A model generated the notes under the pieces. The model worked only from the letters and a program-made list of their open reading frames with translations, was not told the origin of the DNA and did no database searches. 64,000 nucleotides of DNA, from assembly GCF_019711195.1 (NCBI RefSeq), contig NZ_CP081299.1, positions 5,180,501 to 5,244,500 on the forward strand. The letters are read 5' to 3'. Every line of letters begins with the position of its first letter. Positions within the stretch are counted from its first letter, which is position 1. A program made the translations under genes and the position numbers. This DNA is from Dyadobacter sp. NIV53 (GTDB lineage: Bacteria; Bacteroidota; Bacteroidia; Cytophagales; Spirosomataceae). Of this stretch, positions 54,068-63,019 are shown piece after piece.

Positions 54068-54537
54068 TTACCGTTAATCATTTCCAGTTCTGAGGAATTT
54101 TTTATCTCACCCATTACAAACAAACTGTGTGTACTGCCAATGTTTTCAAGCGAGCCCAGTTTTTGCATCAAGAATTGCTGATACTGTGACATATCTTCAA
54201 CAATGATCTTTAATAAAAAATCGTAATCACCCGATATATTGAAGCATTCCATTACTTCCGGCATGGCGACAATGGCATTTACGAATTTTTCCCCCATCAC
54301 TTTTGAATGCTCTTTAAGCGCAATATTGCAAAAGGCCATCAATTTTTTGCCGACCTTCTCACGGTCAACTAGTGCTACATATTTTTTAATCACACCTTCT
54401 TTTTCAAGCCTTCTTACCCTTTCATAAACCGGTGTGTAAGAAAGGTTTAACTTTTCTGATAATTCCCGTGTTTTAAGGGTTGCGTCCTGTTGCAGGAAAT
54501 GCAGAATTTTGGCATCTGTCTCATCCAGATTATACAT
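54061..54537 (-). CDS. Lrp/AsnC-family transcriptional regulator
   Basis: A regulator of 158 residues from the ATG at 54537 (MYNLDETDAKILHFLQQDAT); a GTG 21 nt upstream is less typical. The HTH is TRELSEKLNLSYTPVYERVR; the C-terminal RAM domain has NISGDYDFLLKIIVEDM. Divergent from metH, so control of metH or amino-acid genes is plausible but not shown. Confidence 0.9.
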   Translation of the reverse strand: MYNLDETDAKILHFLQQDATLKTRELSEKLNLSYTPVYERVRRLEKEGVIKKYVALVDREKVGKKLMAFCNIALKEHSKVMGEKFVNAIVAMPEVMECFNISGDYDFLLKIIVEDMSQYQQFLMQKLGSLENIGSTHSLFVMGEIKNSSELEMINGKK

Positions 54538-54737
54538 AGATAGAATATCTTTATTCACTTTTTAACTCACCTGAACATAGATAAATTATGCAAAAGTAGT
54601 TGGTAATGTAGACTAATAATCTGATTTTTTTGATTTTATTGAACAAAACATCTATTAAGCTAAATTTGTATTTGAAAAAAAGTGCAGTTACAACCGTGAA
54701 CGCATTTATTCACAATGAACAATTAAAAAGTAAAATA

Positions 54738-57700
54738 ATGGTAGCAACACAAAAAAGTGATATCCGTGAAATTTTGAAAACTCGTATTCTGGTGCTGGAT
54801 GGTGCTATGGGAACGATGATTCAACGCTACAAATTAGAAGACCACGATTATAGCGGAGAGCGTTTCAAGGATTGGCACCATGATGTGAAAGGAAACAACG
54901 ATTTGCTTTCGCTGACCCGTCCGGATGTTATTAAAGAAATCCATGCTGCTTATTTTGAAGCAGGAGCAGATATAGCTGAGACCAATACATTTTCGGGAAC
55001 CACAATTGCCATGGCTGATTATGGCATGGAAGAACTGGTTTATGAATTAAATTTTGAATCTGCACGGCTGGCGCGTGAAGTTGCAGACGAGTTTACAGAG
55101 AAGAATCCTGATAAACCCCGTTTTGTTGCGGGCTCAATGGGGCCAACAAACAGAACGGCGTCATTGTCGCCGGATGTGAACAATCCGGGTTACCGGGCAA
55201 TCAGTTTTGATCAGCTTGTAGAAGCGTATTATGATCAGATTAAAGGTTTAACAGATGGTGGTGTTGACCTTCTTCTCGTTGAAACTGTCTTTGACACGCT
55301 GAATGCAAAAGCAGCACTTTTTGCGATTGACAAATTTTTTGTTGATGCCAAAAATGGTAAAGTTGAAGTGCTTCCTTCATGGAAAGTGGCGGCTGGGGAA
55401 GTGTTACCAATTATGGTTTCAGGTACTATTACGGATGCATCAGGGCGTACATTATCCGGACAAACTACCGAAGCATTCCTGACTTCTATTTCACATCTGC
55501 CTCTTTTATCAGTTGGTTTGAACTGTGCCTTGGGAGCTGATCTTATGCGTCCATATGTTCAGATCCTGGCTAATCATTCGCCTTTTTATACATCTGCGCA
55601 TCCTAATGCCGGCTTACCTAATGAAATGGGTGAGTACGATGAATCTCCCGAGCAAATGGGAGAAGTGATCGACGGATTTTTAAGGGATAACCTGATCAAT
55701 ATTATTGGTGGCTGCTGTGGTACAACCCCCGGGCATATCCGTGTAATTGCGGATTTGGCGGCTAAATACAAACCAAGAACCATACAGAAATCAGAACCAA
55801 TACTGAAACTATCAGGTCTGGAACCGATGGACATTACCAAGCTGACCAATTTTGTCAATGTAGGTGAGCGTTGTAATGTGTCCGGTTCAAAAATGTTTGC
55901 CCGACTGGTCCGTACCGGTGATTACGATGCAGCCCTTTCCATTGCACGTGATCAGGTTGAAAATGGTGCACAGGTTATTGATGTGAATGTGGATGAGGGA
56001 ATGATTGATGGCGTGGAAGCGATGAGAACCTTTCTGAATTTATTGGCGGCCGAGCCTGATATTTCACGCGTTCCATTGATGATCGATTCATCAAAATGGG
56101 AAGTGATAGAAGCTGGTTTGAAATGTGTGCAGGGGAAAGCCATTGTTAATTCAATTTCACTAAAAGAAGGCGAAGAGAAATTCAAAGAATCAGCACGAAA
56201 TGTATTACGTTATGGAGCCGCTGCCGTGATTATGGCTTTTGACGAAAACGGGCAGGCGGATAATCTGGAACGAAGAATTGAGATATGCAGCCGGGCTTAC
56301 CGGATTTTGGTTGATGAAGTTGGTTTTCCACCTCAGGACATCATTTTTGATCCAAATATTCTGACTGTGGCAACGGGAATGGAAGAGCATAATAATTATG
56401 CTGTCGACTTTATCAACGCAACGCGCTGGATCAAGGAGAACTTGCCTTTTGCGAAAGTATCGGGTGGAGTTTCCAATGTTTCTTTCAGTTTTCGTGGGAA
56501 TGAACTCGTTCGCGAAGCGATCCATACTGCATTTTTATATCATGCAATTCGTGCAGGAATGGATATGGGAATTGTGAATGCGGGACAGATTGGTATTTAT
56601 GATGAAATTCCAAAAGAAACGCTTGAACTGGTTGAAGACGTGCTTTTAAATCGTCGTCCTGACGCTACCGACAGGCTGATCACATTTGCTGAAACGATAA
56701 AAGATAAAGGTAAAGTAGCAACCGGCCCGGATCTGACATGGCGTACATTGTCAGTGAAAGAACGCATGTCGCATGCATTGGTGCGGGGGATTTCGGACTA
56801 TGTAGATGAAGACGTTGAAGAATGCCGGCATTTATACGGACGTCCTCTGGAAGTCATCGAAGGGCCATTGATGGATGGAATGAGCATCGTTGGAGATTTA
56901 TTCGGAGCCGGAAAAATGTTCCTGCCTCAGGTTGTAAAATCTGCACGTGTAATGAAAAAAGCGGTGGCTTATTTGCAGCCGTTTATTGAAGCTGAGAAAA
57001 ATGAAGGTTCTTCTTTTGCAGGTAAAATTTTACTGGCAACTGTAAAAGGGGATGTACATGATATTGGTAAAAATATCGTAGGCGTAGTACTTGGCTGTAA
57101 TAATTATGAAATTATTGATCTGGGTGTAATGGTTTCTACGGATAAAATCCTTGCAGCTGCAATTGAACACAATGTTGATATTATCGGGCTTTCCGGATTG
57201 ATCACCCCTTCACTGGATGAAATGGTGGGTGTGGCCAAGGAAATGGAAAGAAGGCATTTTACTATGCCGCTTTTAATAGGTGGGGCAACTACTTCACGTA
57301 TTCATACGGCTGTTAAAATTGACCCGAATTATTCCGGTGCCGTAATTCACGTTTTGGATGCGTCCCGCTCGGTTCCTGTTGCTGGGAAATTGATTCAAAG
57401 TGATGTGAGTCAGGCAAAAGTACTGTCGGATATTAAAATAGAATACGCCAAACTCAGGGAAGACCATGCAAAAAGAGGCGGGGAGAAGGCGCATGTTGCC
57501 ATAGATAAAGCACGTGATAACAGAGCGAAAATAGACTGGAGTAATTTTAAAGCTACCAAACCACAGTTTTTAGGAACAAGGGTTTATGAAGATTATGACC
57601 TGGCTGAAATTGCTAAATATATAGACTGGACACCATTTTTCCAGACCTGGCAATTACACGGAAAATATCCTGCGATACTGGAAGATAAAGTGGTGGGAGA

Positions 57701-58562
57701 AGAAGCAGGAAAACTTTTTGAAGATGCGGCTGTTTTACTCGGAGAAATAATCCGTGACAAAACACTTAAAGCCAAAGCTGTGATTGGGTTCTGGCCAGCC
57801 AATTCAATTCAGGATGATATTGTTCTGCATCATTTTGAAGAAGAAACGAAAGAAGTATCCTGTGAACGGCATGGATCGCATCAGCATATTGAATACAAAA
57901 TCAGTCAGCACGGACTGGAAAATCTGAATGCTGGTGAACTTGTGAATGATACGGCTGTTGTGTTGCACCATTTACGTCAGCAAAGCCAGAAAGCAGCCAA
58001 TTTGCCTAACTATTGCCTCTCTGATTTTGTGTCACCACTGGAAACCGGACATACCGATTATATTGGTGCTTTTGCAGTAACAGCAGGAATTGGTATAGAA
58101 CCATTGATCGAGAAATTTGAGAAAGATCATGATGATTATAACAGCATCATGGTAAAGGCCCTTGCTGACCGCTTGGTGGAAGCGTTAACAGAGCTGATGC
58201 ACGAAAGGGTACGTAAAGAAATCTGGGGACATGCGAAAGACGAACAGCTGACAAACGAAGAACTGATTAAAGAGGTATATAAAGGAATTCGCCCGGCACC
58301 TGGTTATCCAGCCTGTCCGGATCATACCGAAAAACGCAGGTTATTTGACTTGCTGAATGCTGAACAACTTGGAATTACATTGACAGAAAGTTATGCAATG
58401 TACCCCGCAAGCAGTGTGAGCGGCTGGTATTTTTCACATCCTGACAGCCGTTATTTCCCTGTTGGGAAGATATTTAAAGATCAGGTTGAAGATTATGCAA
58501 GAAGAAAAGATATGCCTCTGGAAGAAATTGAAAAATGGCTATCGCCTGTTTTGGGGTATTAA
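54738..58562 (+). CDS. metH: Cobalamin-dependent methionine synthase
   Basis: Single-chain MetH of 1274 residues from the ATG at 54738; a TTG frame 108 nt upstream has no family sequence. Order: homocysteine-binding domain with LDGAMGTMIQRY and zinc ligands in GLNCALG and GGCCGTTPGH (about residue 325); pterin-binding domain (VNVGERCNVSGSKMFARLV onward, about 370-640); B12 cap; B12-binding domain with DVHDIGKNIVG (His774 is the axial ligand); activation domain (EYKISQHGLEN... PGYPACPDH) for SAM/flavodoxin. Catalyses methionine formation when B12 is available, complementing metE. Confidence 0.96.
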   Translation: MVATQKSDIREILKTRILVLDGAMGTMIQRYKLEDHDYSGERFKDWHHDVKGNNDLLSLTRPDVIKEIHAAYFEAGADIAETNTFSGTTIAMADYGMEELVYELNFESARLAREVADEFTEKNPDKPRFVAGSMGPTNRTASLSPDVNNPGYRAISFDQLVEAYYDQIKGLTDGGVDLLLVETVFDTLNAKAALFAIDKFFVDAKNGKVEVLPSWKVAAGEVLPIMVSGTITDASGRTLSGQTTEAFLTSISHLPLLSVGLNCALGADLMRPYVQILANHSPFYTSAHPNAGLPNEMGEYDESPEQMGEVIDGFLRDNLINIIGGCCGTTPGHIRVIADLAAKYKPRTIQKSEPILKLSGLEPMDITKLTNFVNVGERCNVSGSKMFARLVRTGDYDAALSIARDQVENGAQVIDVNVDEGMIDGVEAMRTFLNLLAAEPDISRVPLMIDSSKWEVIEAGLKCVQGKAIVNSISLKEGEEKFKESARNVLRYGAAAVIMAFDENGQADNLERRIEICSRAYRILVDEVGFPPQDIIFDPNILTVATGMEEHNNYAVDFINATRWIKENLPFAKVSGGVSNVSFSFRGNELVREAIHTAFLYHAIRAGMDMGIVNAGQIGIYDEIPKETLELVEDVLLNRRPDATDRLITFAETIKDKGKVATGPDLTWRTLSVKERMSHALVRGISDYVDEDVEECRHLYGRPLEVIEGPLMDGMSIVGDLFGAGKMFLPQVVKSARVMKKAVAYLQPFIEAEKNEGSSFAGKILLATVKGDVHDIGKNIVGVVLGCNNYEIIDLGVMVSTDKILAAAIEHNVDIIGLSGLITPSLDEMVGVAKEMERRHFTMPLLIGGATTSRIHTAVKIDPNYSGAVIHVLDASRSVPVAGKLIQSDVSQAKVLSDIKIEYAKLREDHAKRGGEKAHVAIDKARDNRAKIDWSNFKATKPQFLGTRVYEDYDLAEIAKYIDWTPFFQTWQLHGKYPAILEDKVVGEEAGKLFEDAAVLLGEIIRDKTLKAKAVIGFWPANSIQDDIVLHHFEEETKEVSCERHGSHQHIEYKISQHGLENLNAGELVNDTAVVLHHLRQQSQKAANLPNYCLSDFVSPLETGHTDYIGAFAVTAGIGIEPLIEKFEKDHDDYNSIMVKALADRLVEALTELMHERVRKEIWGHAKDEQLTNEELIKEVYKGIRPAPGYPACPDHTEKRRLFDLLNAEQLGITLTESYAMYPASSVSGWYFSHPDSRYFPVGKIFKDQVEDYARRKDMPLEEIEKWLSPVLGY

Positions 58563-58584
58563 AATTATAATTCAGGTTCACTTT

Positions 58585-58623
58585 TACGGCTTCATTTCGA
58601 AAGATTTGGAGCCGTATTTTTTT
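58585..58623 (+). terminator. Rho-independent terminator of metH
   Basis: TACGGCT and AGCCGTA flank a loop of about 18 nt and are followed by seven T. Confidence 0.8.
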
Positions 58624-58629
58624 AAAAAG

Positions 58630-59229
58630 TTAGTTTTCAGGAATGTCTAATCTATTTATTAACAAGTGATCCTGATGTTTTTTATTAAGCCAAAACAATG
58701 ATCCATTGTCAATAATAGCAATTCTTGAACGAATTTTTAAACTGTTATCGAACAAATAAAGCCGGTCAAATTTCTGAAAATTCTCCGTCAGATTCTGTAA
58801 AGATCATTCGTAGCGTATCAGCAGATTTTTTGTAGGTACGTTGTGACCACCTTTTTCAACTCTGTCTTTTACACGTGCAATACTATCTTTAACATTTTTA
58901 AGGGTGACGAAATATCCAATTATTTTATAGCCTGCTTCTTTTGCTTGATTCAATAGTCGAATCTCAGAATTACCAGAAAATGTAGTTTCAATGGCAAAAC
59001 TTTGTCTTTCTGATATACAATGTTCACGTTTTGCGAGTGCTATCCTTGCTGCCTGAAATTCCTTATCAGCCTGATCTGAACCAGCAATAGTTAGAGCGAT
59101 ATCATCTGGATTGATAACAGGAGTTAAATGTACATTTATCCTTCCTTTTTTTATAAGATAACTCGATAGAGTAGTTTTTCCAGACCCGTTTGGACCACCT
59201 ATAATAATTAAAAGTGGAATAGAATTCAT
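58630..59229 (-). pseudogene. Zeta-toxin-like kinase gene interrupted by an in-frame TGA
   Basis: P-loop kinase of the zeta-toxin group: IIGGPNGSGKTTLSSYLI (residues 9-26, Walker A), NPDDIALTIAG, ERQSFAIETTFSG, and VEKGGHNVPTKNLLIRYE. Reading stops at TGA 58804-58806, but the same frame continues without break SLQNLTENFQKFDRLYLFDN to a TAA at 58630, matching the family's C-terminal DRLYLFDNS block. A CGA (Arg) to TGA change would explain it. About 199 residues if read through. The Walker A part is intact, but the truncated product would lack the last helix region. Confidence 0.75.
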
Positions 59230-59486
59230 TTATTTAATGCCGGGATTTCTCTGATGGTTATAATTTTTGAATCATAAGCAACACCGTTGGCATCGTATAA
59301 AATTTCAATATCTATTAAAAACCTTTTTCCATCGGGCTGTTCCTGAACAATAAATTCAGGATACTCGTCATCGTGATATGTAATCCAATATCCATCTTTT
59401 AAAGATTGCTCAGCTGCATAACCGGCTCCTTCGTCAATGATTTTTTGTGTTGGGTCTTCTTCGTAGATTTCTTCCAGTGTTTTCAT
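59226..59486 (-). CDS. Small acidic protein, probable antitoxin partner of the zeta-like gene
   Basis: An 86-residue acidic protein (MKTLEEIYEEDPTQKIIDEG start) whose stop overlaps the ATG of the zeta-like gene (ATGA). I do not recognise a named family; the size, charge and overlap suggest a cognate antitoxin, as for zeta-type modules in Bacteroidota. No DNA-binding motif is obvious. Confidence 0.55.
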   Translation of the reverse strand: MKTLEEIYEEDPTQKIIDEGAGYAAEQSLKDGYWITYHDDEYPEFIVQEQPDGKRFLIDIEILYDANGVAYDSKIITIREIPALNK

Positions 59487-59705
59487 ATCAGGAATTATGG
59501 TTTAAACTGATGAAGTATACAATAAATGTAGAAAATTATTGCCAGCTATTATTACAATTTTTGATCTGATAAAAGCTCGGGCTCGTAAGTACAAGTACAA
59601 ACACCTGCAATAAAAATCAGGTAATTATACGCTACTTTTTCAATAATTTCCGTCAGATATTTGTAACCTGATTATAAGAAAGGATTACTTAATAATTTAT
59701 TAGCC

Positions 59706-60233
59706 ATGAATAGAAAAATATCGGTCTTTATTTTATTGATTTTGCTGGCATCATCATTTAAATACAGATCAAAAGCAGTTGAATCGAAGTCAGAGCCTTC
59801 TCCGGTGAAAAAAAGTATGATTTCATTAAAAGAGAAAGCTGATAAAGAATTTGAAGTAGTTGTAAATAAGATGCAGGAAGCCAACAGAGAATTTTTCCAG
59901 GGAAAACCAGAGGCATTGAAAGCATTGTGGTCGCATGGAGATGACGTGACAATTTTCGGCGGGTTTGGCGGAATTGAAGAAAAAGGATGGAAATCAGTAG
60001 AACCACGGTTGGATTGGGCCAGTAAAAAAATGCCGGCAGGCAGTACTTACACATTTGAAAACGTGAGCAGTCATGCTGGAGCAGACGTAGCCTATTTATT
60101 ACAGGCAGAGCATTATATCCCGACTAATGGAAAAGGCATAGATTTGCGGGTAACCATTTTATTCAGGAAAGAAGCGGATGGCTGGAAGATGATTCACAGG
60201 CATGCAGATAATATGGTAGTAAAAGAGAAATGA
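59706..60233 (+). CDS. SnoaL/NTF2-like (DUF4440-type) exported protein
   Basis: A 175-residue protein with an N-terminal hydrophobic segment (ISVFILLILLASSF) and an NTF2-like fold: LWSHGDDVTIFGGFGG, YLLQAEHYIP, LRVTILFRKEADGWKMIHRH. These domains bind small ligands or act as isomerases, but no catalytic set is clear. Single gene. The 219-nt gap before it shows no other feature. Confidence 0.75.
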   Translation: MNRKISVFILLILLASSFKYRSKAVESKSEPSPVKKSMISLKEKADKEFEVVVNKMQEANREFFQGKPEALKALWSHGDDVTIFGGFGGIEEKGWKSVEPRLDWASKKMPAGSTYTFENVSSHAGADVAYLLQAEHYIPTNGKGIDLRVTILFRKEADGWKMIHRHADNMVVKEK

Positions 60234-60244
60234 AAATTTCAAAA

Positions 60245-60688
60245 TTAATTTGCCGGTGGTAAATTTTCTAAATCTCGCAAATCCTGAGGACGGGCAACTG
60301 CTTGTTTATTTAATAGTAAATCTCGTAAGCTTATAAAGTTGACTGCGGTATCCTGCACATTCAATATAACCCGATTCTGATAACACTCCTCAAAAGTGAC
60401 ACCAAGAGTAAATGTCATTATGTCGATCCAGCCGTCGTACCGGCTAAAGGATAAATAATTTGGAACCAGGGTAAAATCACTTTCTTCAAATTCACCATTG
60501 GTATAACCTAAGCGTTCCAAAGCTTTCACAATATTTCGTGCATTTTGCTCACTTGGACTGACAAAAATGTCAATATCTCCGGTTGTCCTTAAATATCCGT
60601 GTGCAATGACCGCATGCCCGCCAAGAACCACATATTCAACGTTTTCTTCGTTCAACAGGCGAATCAGACTTAAATATTCTTCTTCCAT
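60245..60688 (-). CDS. Nucleotidyltransferase (MNT/DUF6036-like)
   Basis: A 147-residue protein with the nucleotidyltransferase signature YVVLGGHAVIAHGYLRTTGD leading to IDIFVSPSEQNA, i.e. GG...DxD. It overlaps a small upstream gene by 53 nt. Such pairs are commonly regarded as toxin-antitoxin-like (AbiE or MNT-HEPN relatives), although the partner here is not a HEPN protein. Function not established. Confidence 0.8.
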   Translation of the reverse strand: MEEEYLSLIRLLNEENVEYVVLGGHAVIAHGYLRTTGDIDIFVSPSEQNARNIVKALERLGYTNGEFEESDFTLVPNYLSFSRYDGWIDIMTFTLGVTFEECYQNRVILNVQDTAVNFISLRDLLLNKQAVARPQDLRDLENLPPAN

Positions 60689-60851
60689 TGTCTAGCGGAG
60701 TGTTTGCAGGATTGGACTTATAAAGCTCTTTTGCATATTGAATCAGTTTTAAAGCAGCATCCAATCGCTCCTGAGGACTTTTGGCCCACCAATATTCCTT
60801 ATCATATGATGGAATTTCATTGAAAGACTGGGACTTTTTGATTAAGCTCAT
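60636..60851 (-). CDS. Small partner protein of the nucleotidyltransferase
   Basis: A 71-residue protein from the ATG at 60851 (MSLIKKSQSFNEIPSYDKEY); a longer TTG frame to 60908 adds a hydrophobic stretch unlikely to be translated. WWAKSPQERLDAALKLIQYA resembles short proteins that precede nucleotidyltransferases in many genomes. It overlaps the nucleotidyltransferase gene, indicating coupling. Confidence 0.6.
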   Translation of the reverse strand: MSLIKKSQSFNEIPSYDKEYWWAKSPQERLDAALKLIQYAKELYKSNPANTPLDNGRRIFKSDSPVERRKR

Positions 60852-60936
60852 AAACAAAAATACAAAGTTTAGTAATGAAAAGATAATGGCCGCGATATAA
60901 GGAATCAATCCATAAAACTAAAATCACGATTTTTTA

Positions 60937-60987
60937 TTAATCATTTGATTAAATTATTTGATTAATAAAATCTCTTTATTATTTTTG
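60937..60987 (+). promoter_or_regulatory. tetR promoter with composite operator, copy 1
   Basis: TTAATCA-TT-TGATTAA (60937-60952) is a perfect 7-bp-arm palindrome, followed 6 nt later by another TGATTAA (60959-60965). A promoter fits exactly: TTG at 60958-60960, 19 nt, TATTTTTG at 60980-60987. The half-site overlaps the -33 element, so binding would block transcription of the TetR gene. The same 29-nt layout recurs upstream of tolC. Confidence 0.75.
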
Positions 60988-60994
60988 AAGAGAA

Positions 60995-61672
60995 ATGATA
61001 CAAGCTAAAAACCTGATGAAGAGTAAGCCAAAAAAGGCAATTGACCAGTCGACAGAGGAAAAGATTAAGGCGGCAGCATATAAATTATTTACCCGGAAAG
61101 GTTATGCCGGAACAAGAACGAGGGATATTGCGGAAGAAGCAGGAATCAATCTGGCATTACTGAATTATTATTTTCGCAGTAAGGAAAAACTATTTGATCT
61201 GATCATGGCCGATAATATGAAGCAATTTATGTTCGGGATTTTTGCCATAGCGAATGATGAAAAAACGGGTTATGAAGATAAAATTACACGTATAGTAAAT
61301 GCATATATCGACATGCTAACTGTGCAGCCAGACATGCCAATATTCGTTTTAAGTGAAATAAGATATGATCCGGGCGGCCTGATTGAAAAGATGAAACTGG
61401 ATAGTACTGTCATGCATTCTTACTTTGTTAAACAACTAAAACAAGCCATTGAAGCTGGTGAAATAGAACCAATAAATCCGCTTCAGATTCTGATGAATAT
61501 TCTTGGCCTTACGATCTTCCCTTTTATTGGAAGTCCGCTTTTGAAGAAAATTGGTGGCATGGCAGATGACCAGTTTACTGGAATGATGCAGGAACGGAAA
61601 AAAATGATCCCGATCTGGATTAAAGAAATGCTTAAAAGAAGTAGCACGGGTTTGGCTATTTTTTTGACCTGA
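60995..61672 (+). CDS. TetR-family transcriptional regulator
   Basis: A 225-residue repressor. The HTH region, about residues 32-56, contains FTRKGYAGTRTRDIAEEAGI and NLALLNYYFRSKEKLFDLIM; the C-terminal helical domain is the ligand pocket. A second Met at residue 8 is an alternative start. It is followed by TolC and HlyD genes and is flanked by two copies of a TGATTAA operator, so it should repress itself and the efflux genes. The inducer is unknown. Confidence 0.92.
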   Translation: MIQAKNLMKSKPKKAIDQSTEEKIKAAAYKLFTRKGYAGTRTRDIAEEAGINLALLNYYFRSKEKLFDLIMADNMKQFMFGIFAIANDEKTGYEDKITRIVNAYIDMLTVQPDMPIFVLSEIRYDPGGLIEKMKLDSTVMHSYFVKQLKQAIEAGEIEPINPLQILMNILGLTIFPFIGSPLLKKIGGMADDQFTGMMQERKKMIPIWIKEMLKRSSTGLAIFLT

Positions 61673-61674
61673 CA

Positions 61675-61703
61675 TTAATCAAATGATTAAAAGTGTTGAT
61701 TAA
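61675..61703 (+). promoter_or_regulatory. Composite TetR operator, copy 2, ahead of tolC
   Basis: TTAATCA-AA-TGATTAA (61675-61690) plus a TGATTAA half-site at 61697-61703, with the same 13-nt phase between repeated half-sites as at 60937-60965. It lies 17 nt upstream of the tolC start, so binding could block transcription there. Confidence 0.75.
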
Positions 61704-61719
61704 ATAAAACGATGGTGAC

Positions 61720-62973
61720 ATGAAAAAAACGTCTTTTATACTGCTTTTTATAGTTTCCTGTTTTGATGCAAAAGCGCAGTCGATAACGCTACAGCAATGT
61801 TATGAGCTAGCCGAACAACACTATCCGCTTGCCAAACAGAAAAATCTGATAGCCCAGACAAAAGCATATTCTATCGAAAATGCTCAAAAAGGATATCTGC
61901 CTCAAATCAGTATTCTTGGACAAGCAACATATCAATCAGATGTTACCGGGATTCCTTTCAGTTTTCCGGGAATGGATATTCCGAAGTTAAGTAAGGATCA
62001 GTACAAAGTATATGGAGAAATAAACCAGACGCTTTATGATGGTGGAATGATCAGGAATCAAAAGAAGCTGCATGAGGCCAATGCTATTGTGGAAGAACAA
62101 AACGTTACTGTCGAACTGTACAGGCTACGGGAAAGGATCAATCAGTTATATTTTGGCATATTGCTGATTAACAAACAATTATTGTTAACTGAGCTTCGCA
62201 AAAATGACATTCAATCGGGATTGGACAGAACCAATGGAGCCATAGCTAATGGTATTGCTTTTAAAAGTAACGCGGATGTATTAAAAGCTGAACTACTGCT
62301 GGCTGACCAAGCCGCAACGGAACAGAAAGCATTACAAAAAGCGTATCTGGATATGCTCAGCTTATTCATTGGGCAGTCGCTTAATTCAAATACTATTTTG
62401 GCAGAACCACCAGTTCCGGATCAGAATGGAACGCCTATGCGGCCCGAATTAGCAGGGTTTGATTACCGGAAAAGGCTTATTGATATCAATGAGTATATGT
62501 TGACAGCCAAAAATCAACCTAAAATAAGTTTGTTTGTTCAGGGCGGATATGGAAAACCTGGGCTGAATTTCCTGAAAAATGAATTTGTCTTTTATGGCGT
62601 CGGAGGTATACGTTTTAGTTGGTTATTAACCGGTTTTTACACCAATAAATCAGACAGGCTAATCCTGGAAAATAACCGGCGCTCGCTGGACATTCAAAAA
62701 GAATCTTTTTTATTCAATAATAATATTTCCGCTACGCAGGATCAGTCTGAAATTGCCAAATTAAAAGAATTAATCGGCACCGATGATGCCATTATTGGTC
62801 TAAGAACGAATGTGAAAAACGCATCAAATGCACAATTGGAAAATGGTGTAAAAATGCCGGCAGATTATGTTCGTGATGTTAATTTGGAAAGCCAGTCCAG
62901 ACAAAATCTTGCTTTACACCAGGTGCAGCTGCTTTACGCACAATATAGGTTGAAAACTACCTTAGGGAATTAA
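61720..62973 (+). CDS. TolC-family outer-membrane efflux protein
   Basis: Outer-membrane channel component, 417 residues, signal peptide ending near DAKAQ|S. Coiled-coil halves include LQQCYELAEQHYPLAKQKNL and GEINQTLYDGGMIRNQKKLH. Slightly shorter than usual TolC (about 450). It precedes the membrane-fusion protein gene by 46 nt and follows the TetR gene; an inner-membrane ABC or MFS pump gene would be expected past the window end. Confidence 0.9.
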   Translation: MKKTSFILLFIVSCFDAKAQSITLQQCYELAEQHYPLAKQKNLIAQTKAYSIENAQKGYLPQISILGQATYQSDVTGIPFSFPGMDIPKLSKDQYKVYGEINQTLYDGGMIRNQKKLHEANAIVEEQNVTVELYRLRERINQLYFGILLINKQLLLTELRKNDIQSGLDRTNGAIANGIAFKSNADVLKAELLLADQAATEQKALQKAYLDMLSLFIGQSLNSNTILAEPPVPDQNGTPMRPELAGFDYRKRLIDINEYMLTAKNQPKISLFVQGGYGKPGLNFLKNEFVFYGVGGIRFSWLLTGFYTNKSDRLILENNRRSLDIQKESFLFNNNISATQDQSEIAKLKELIGTDDAIIGLRTNVKNASNAQLENGVKMPADYVRDVNLESQSRQNLALHQVQLLYAQYRLKTTLGN

Positions 62974-63019
62974 TTGGCCATAAATCCTTATTCAGATATT
63001 CCTCATCACAATATTTATC

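Noticed and set aside
27904..59710. Shared string TTATTAGCCATGAA at the starts of the head-GIN gene (27913) and the NTF2-like gene (59706)
   Set aside because: Only two copies and 14 nt long, consisting largely of A/T-rich start-site context; not enough to call a regulatory element.
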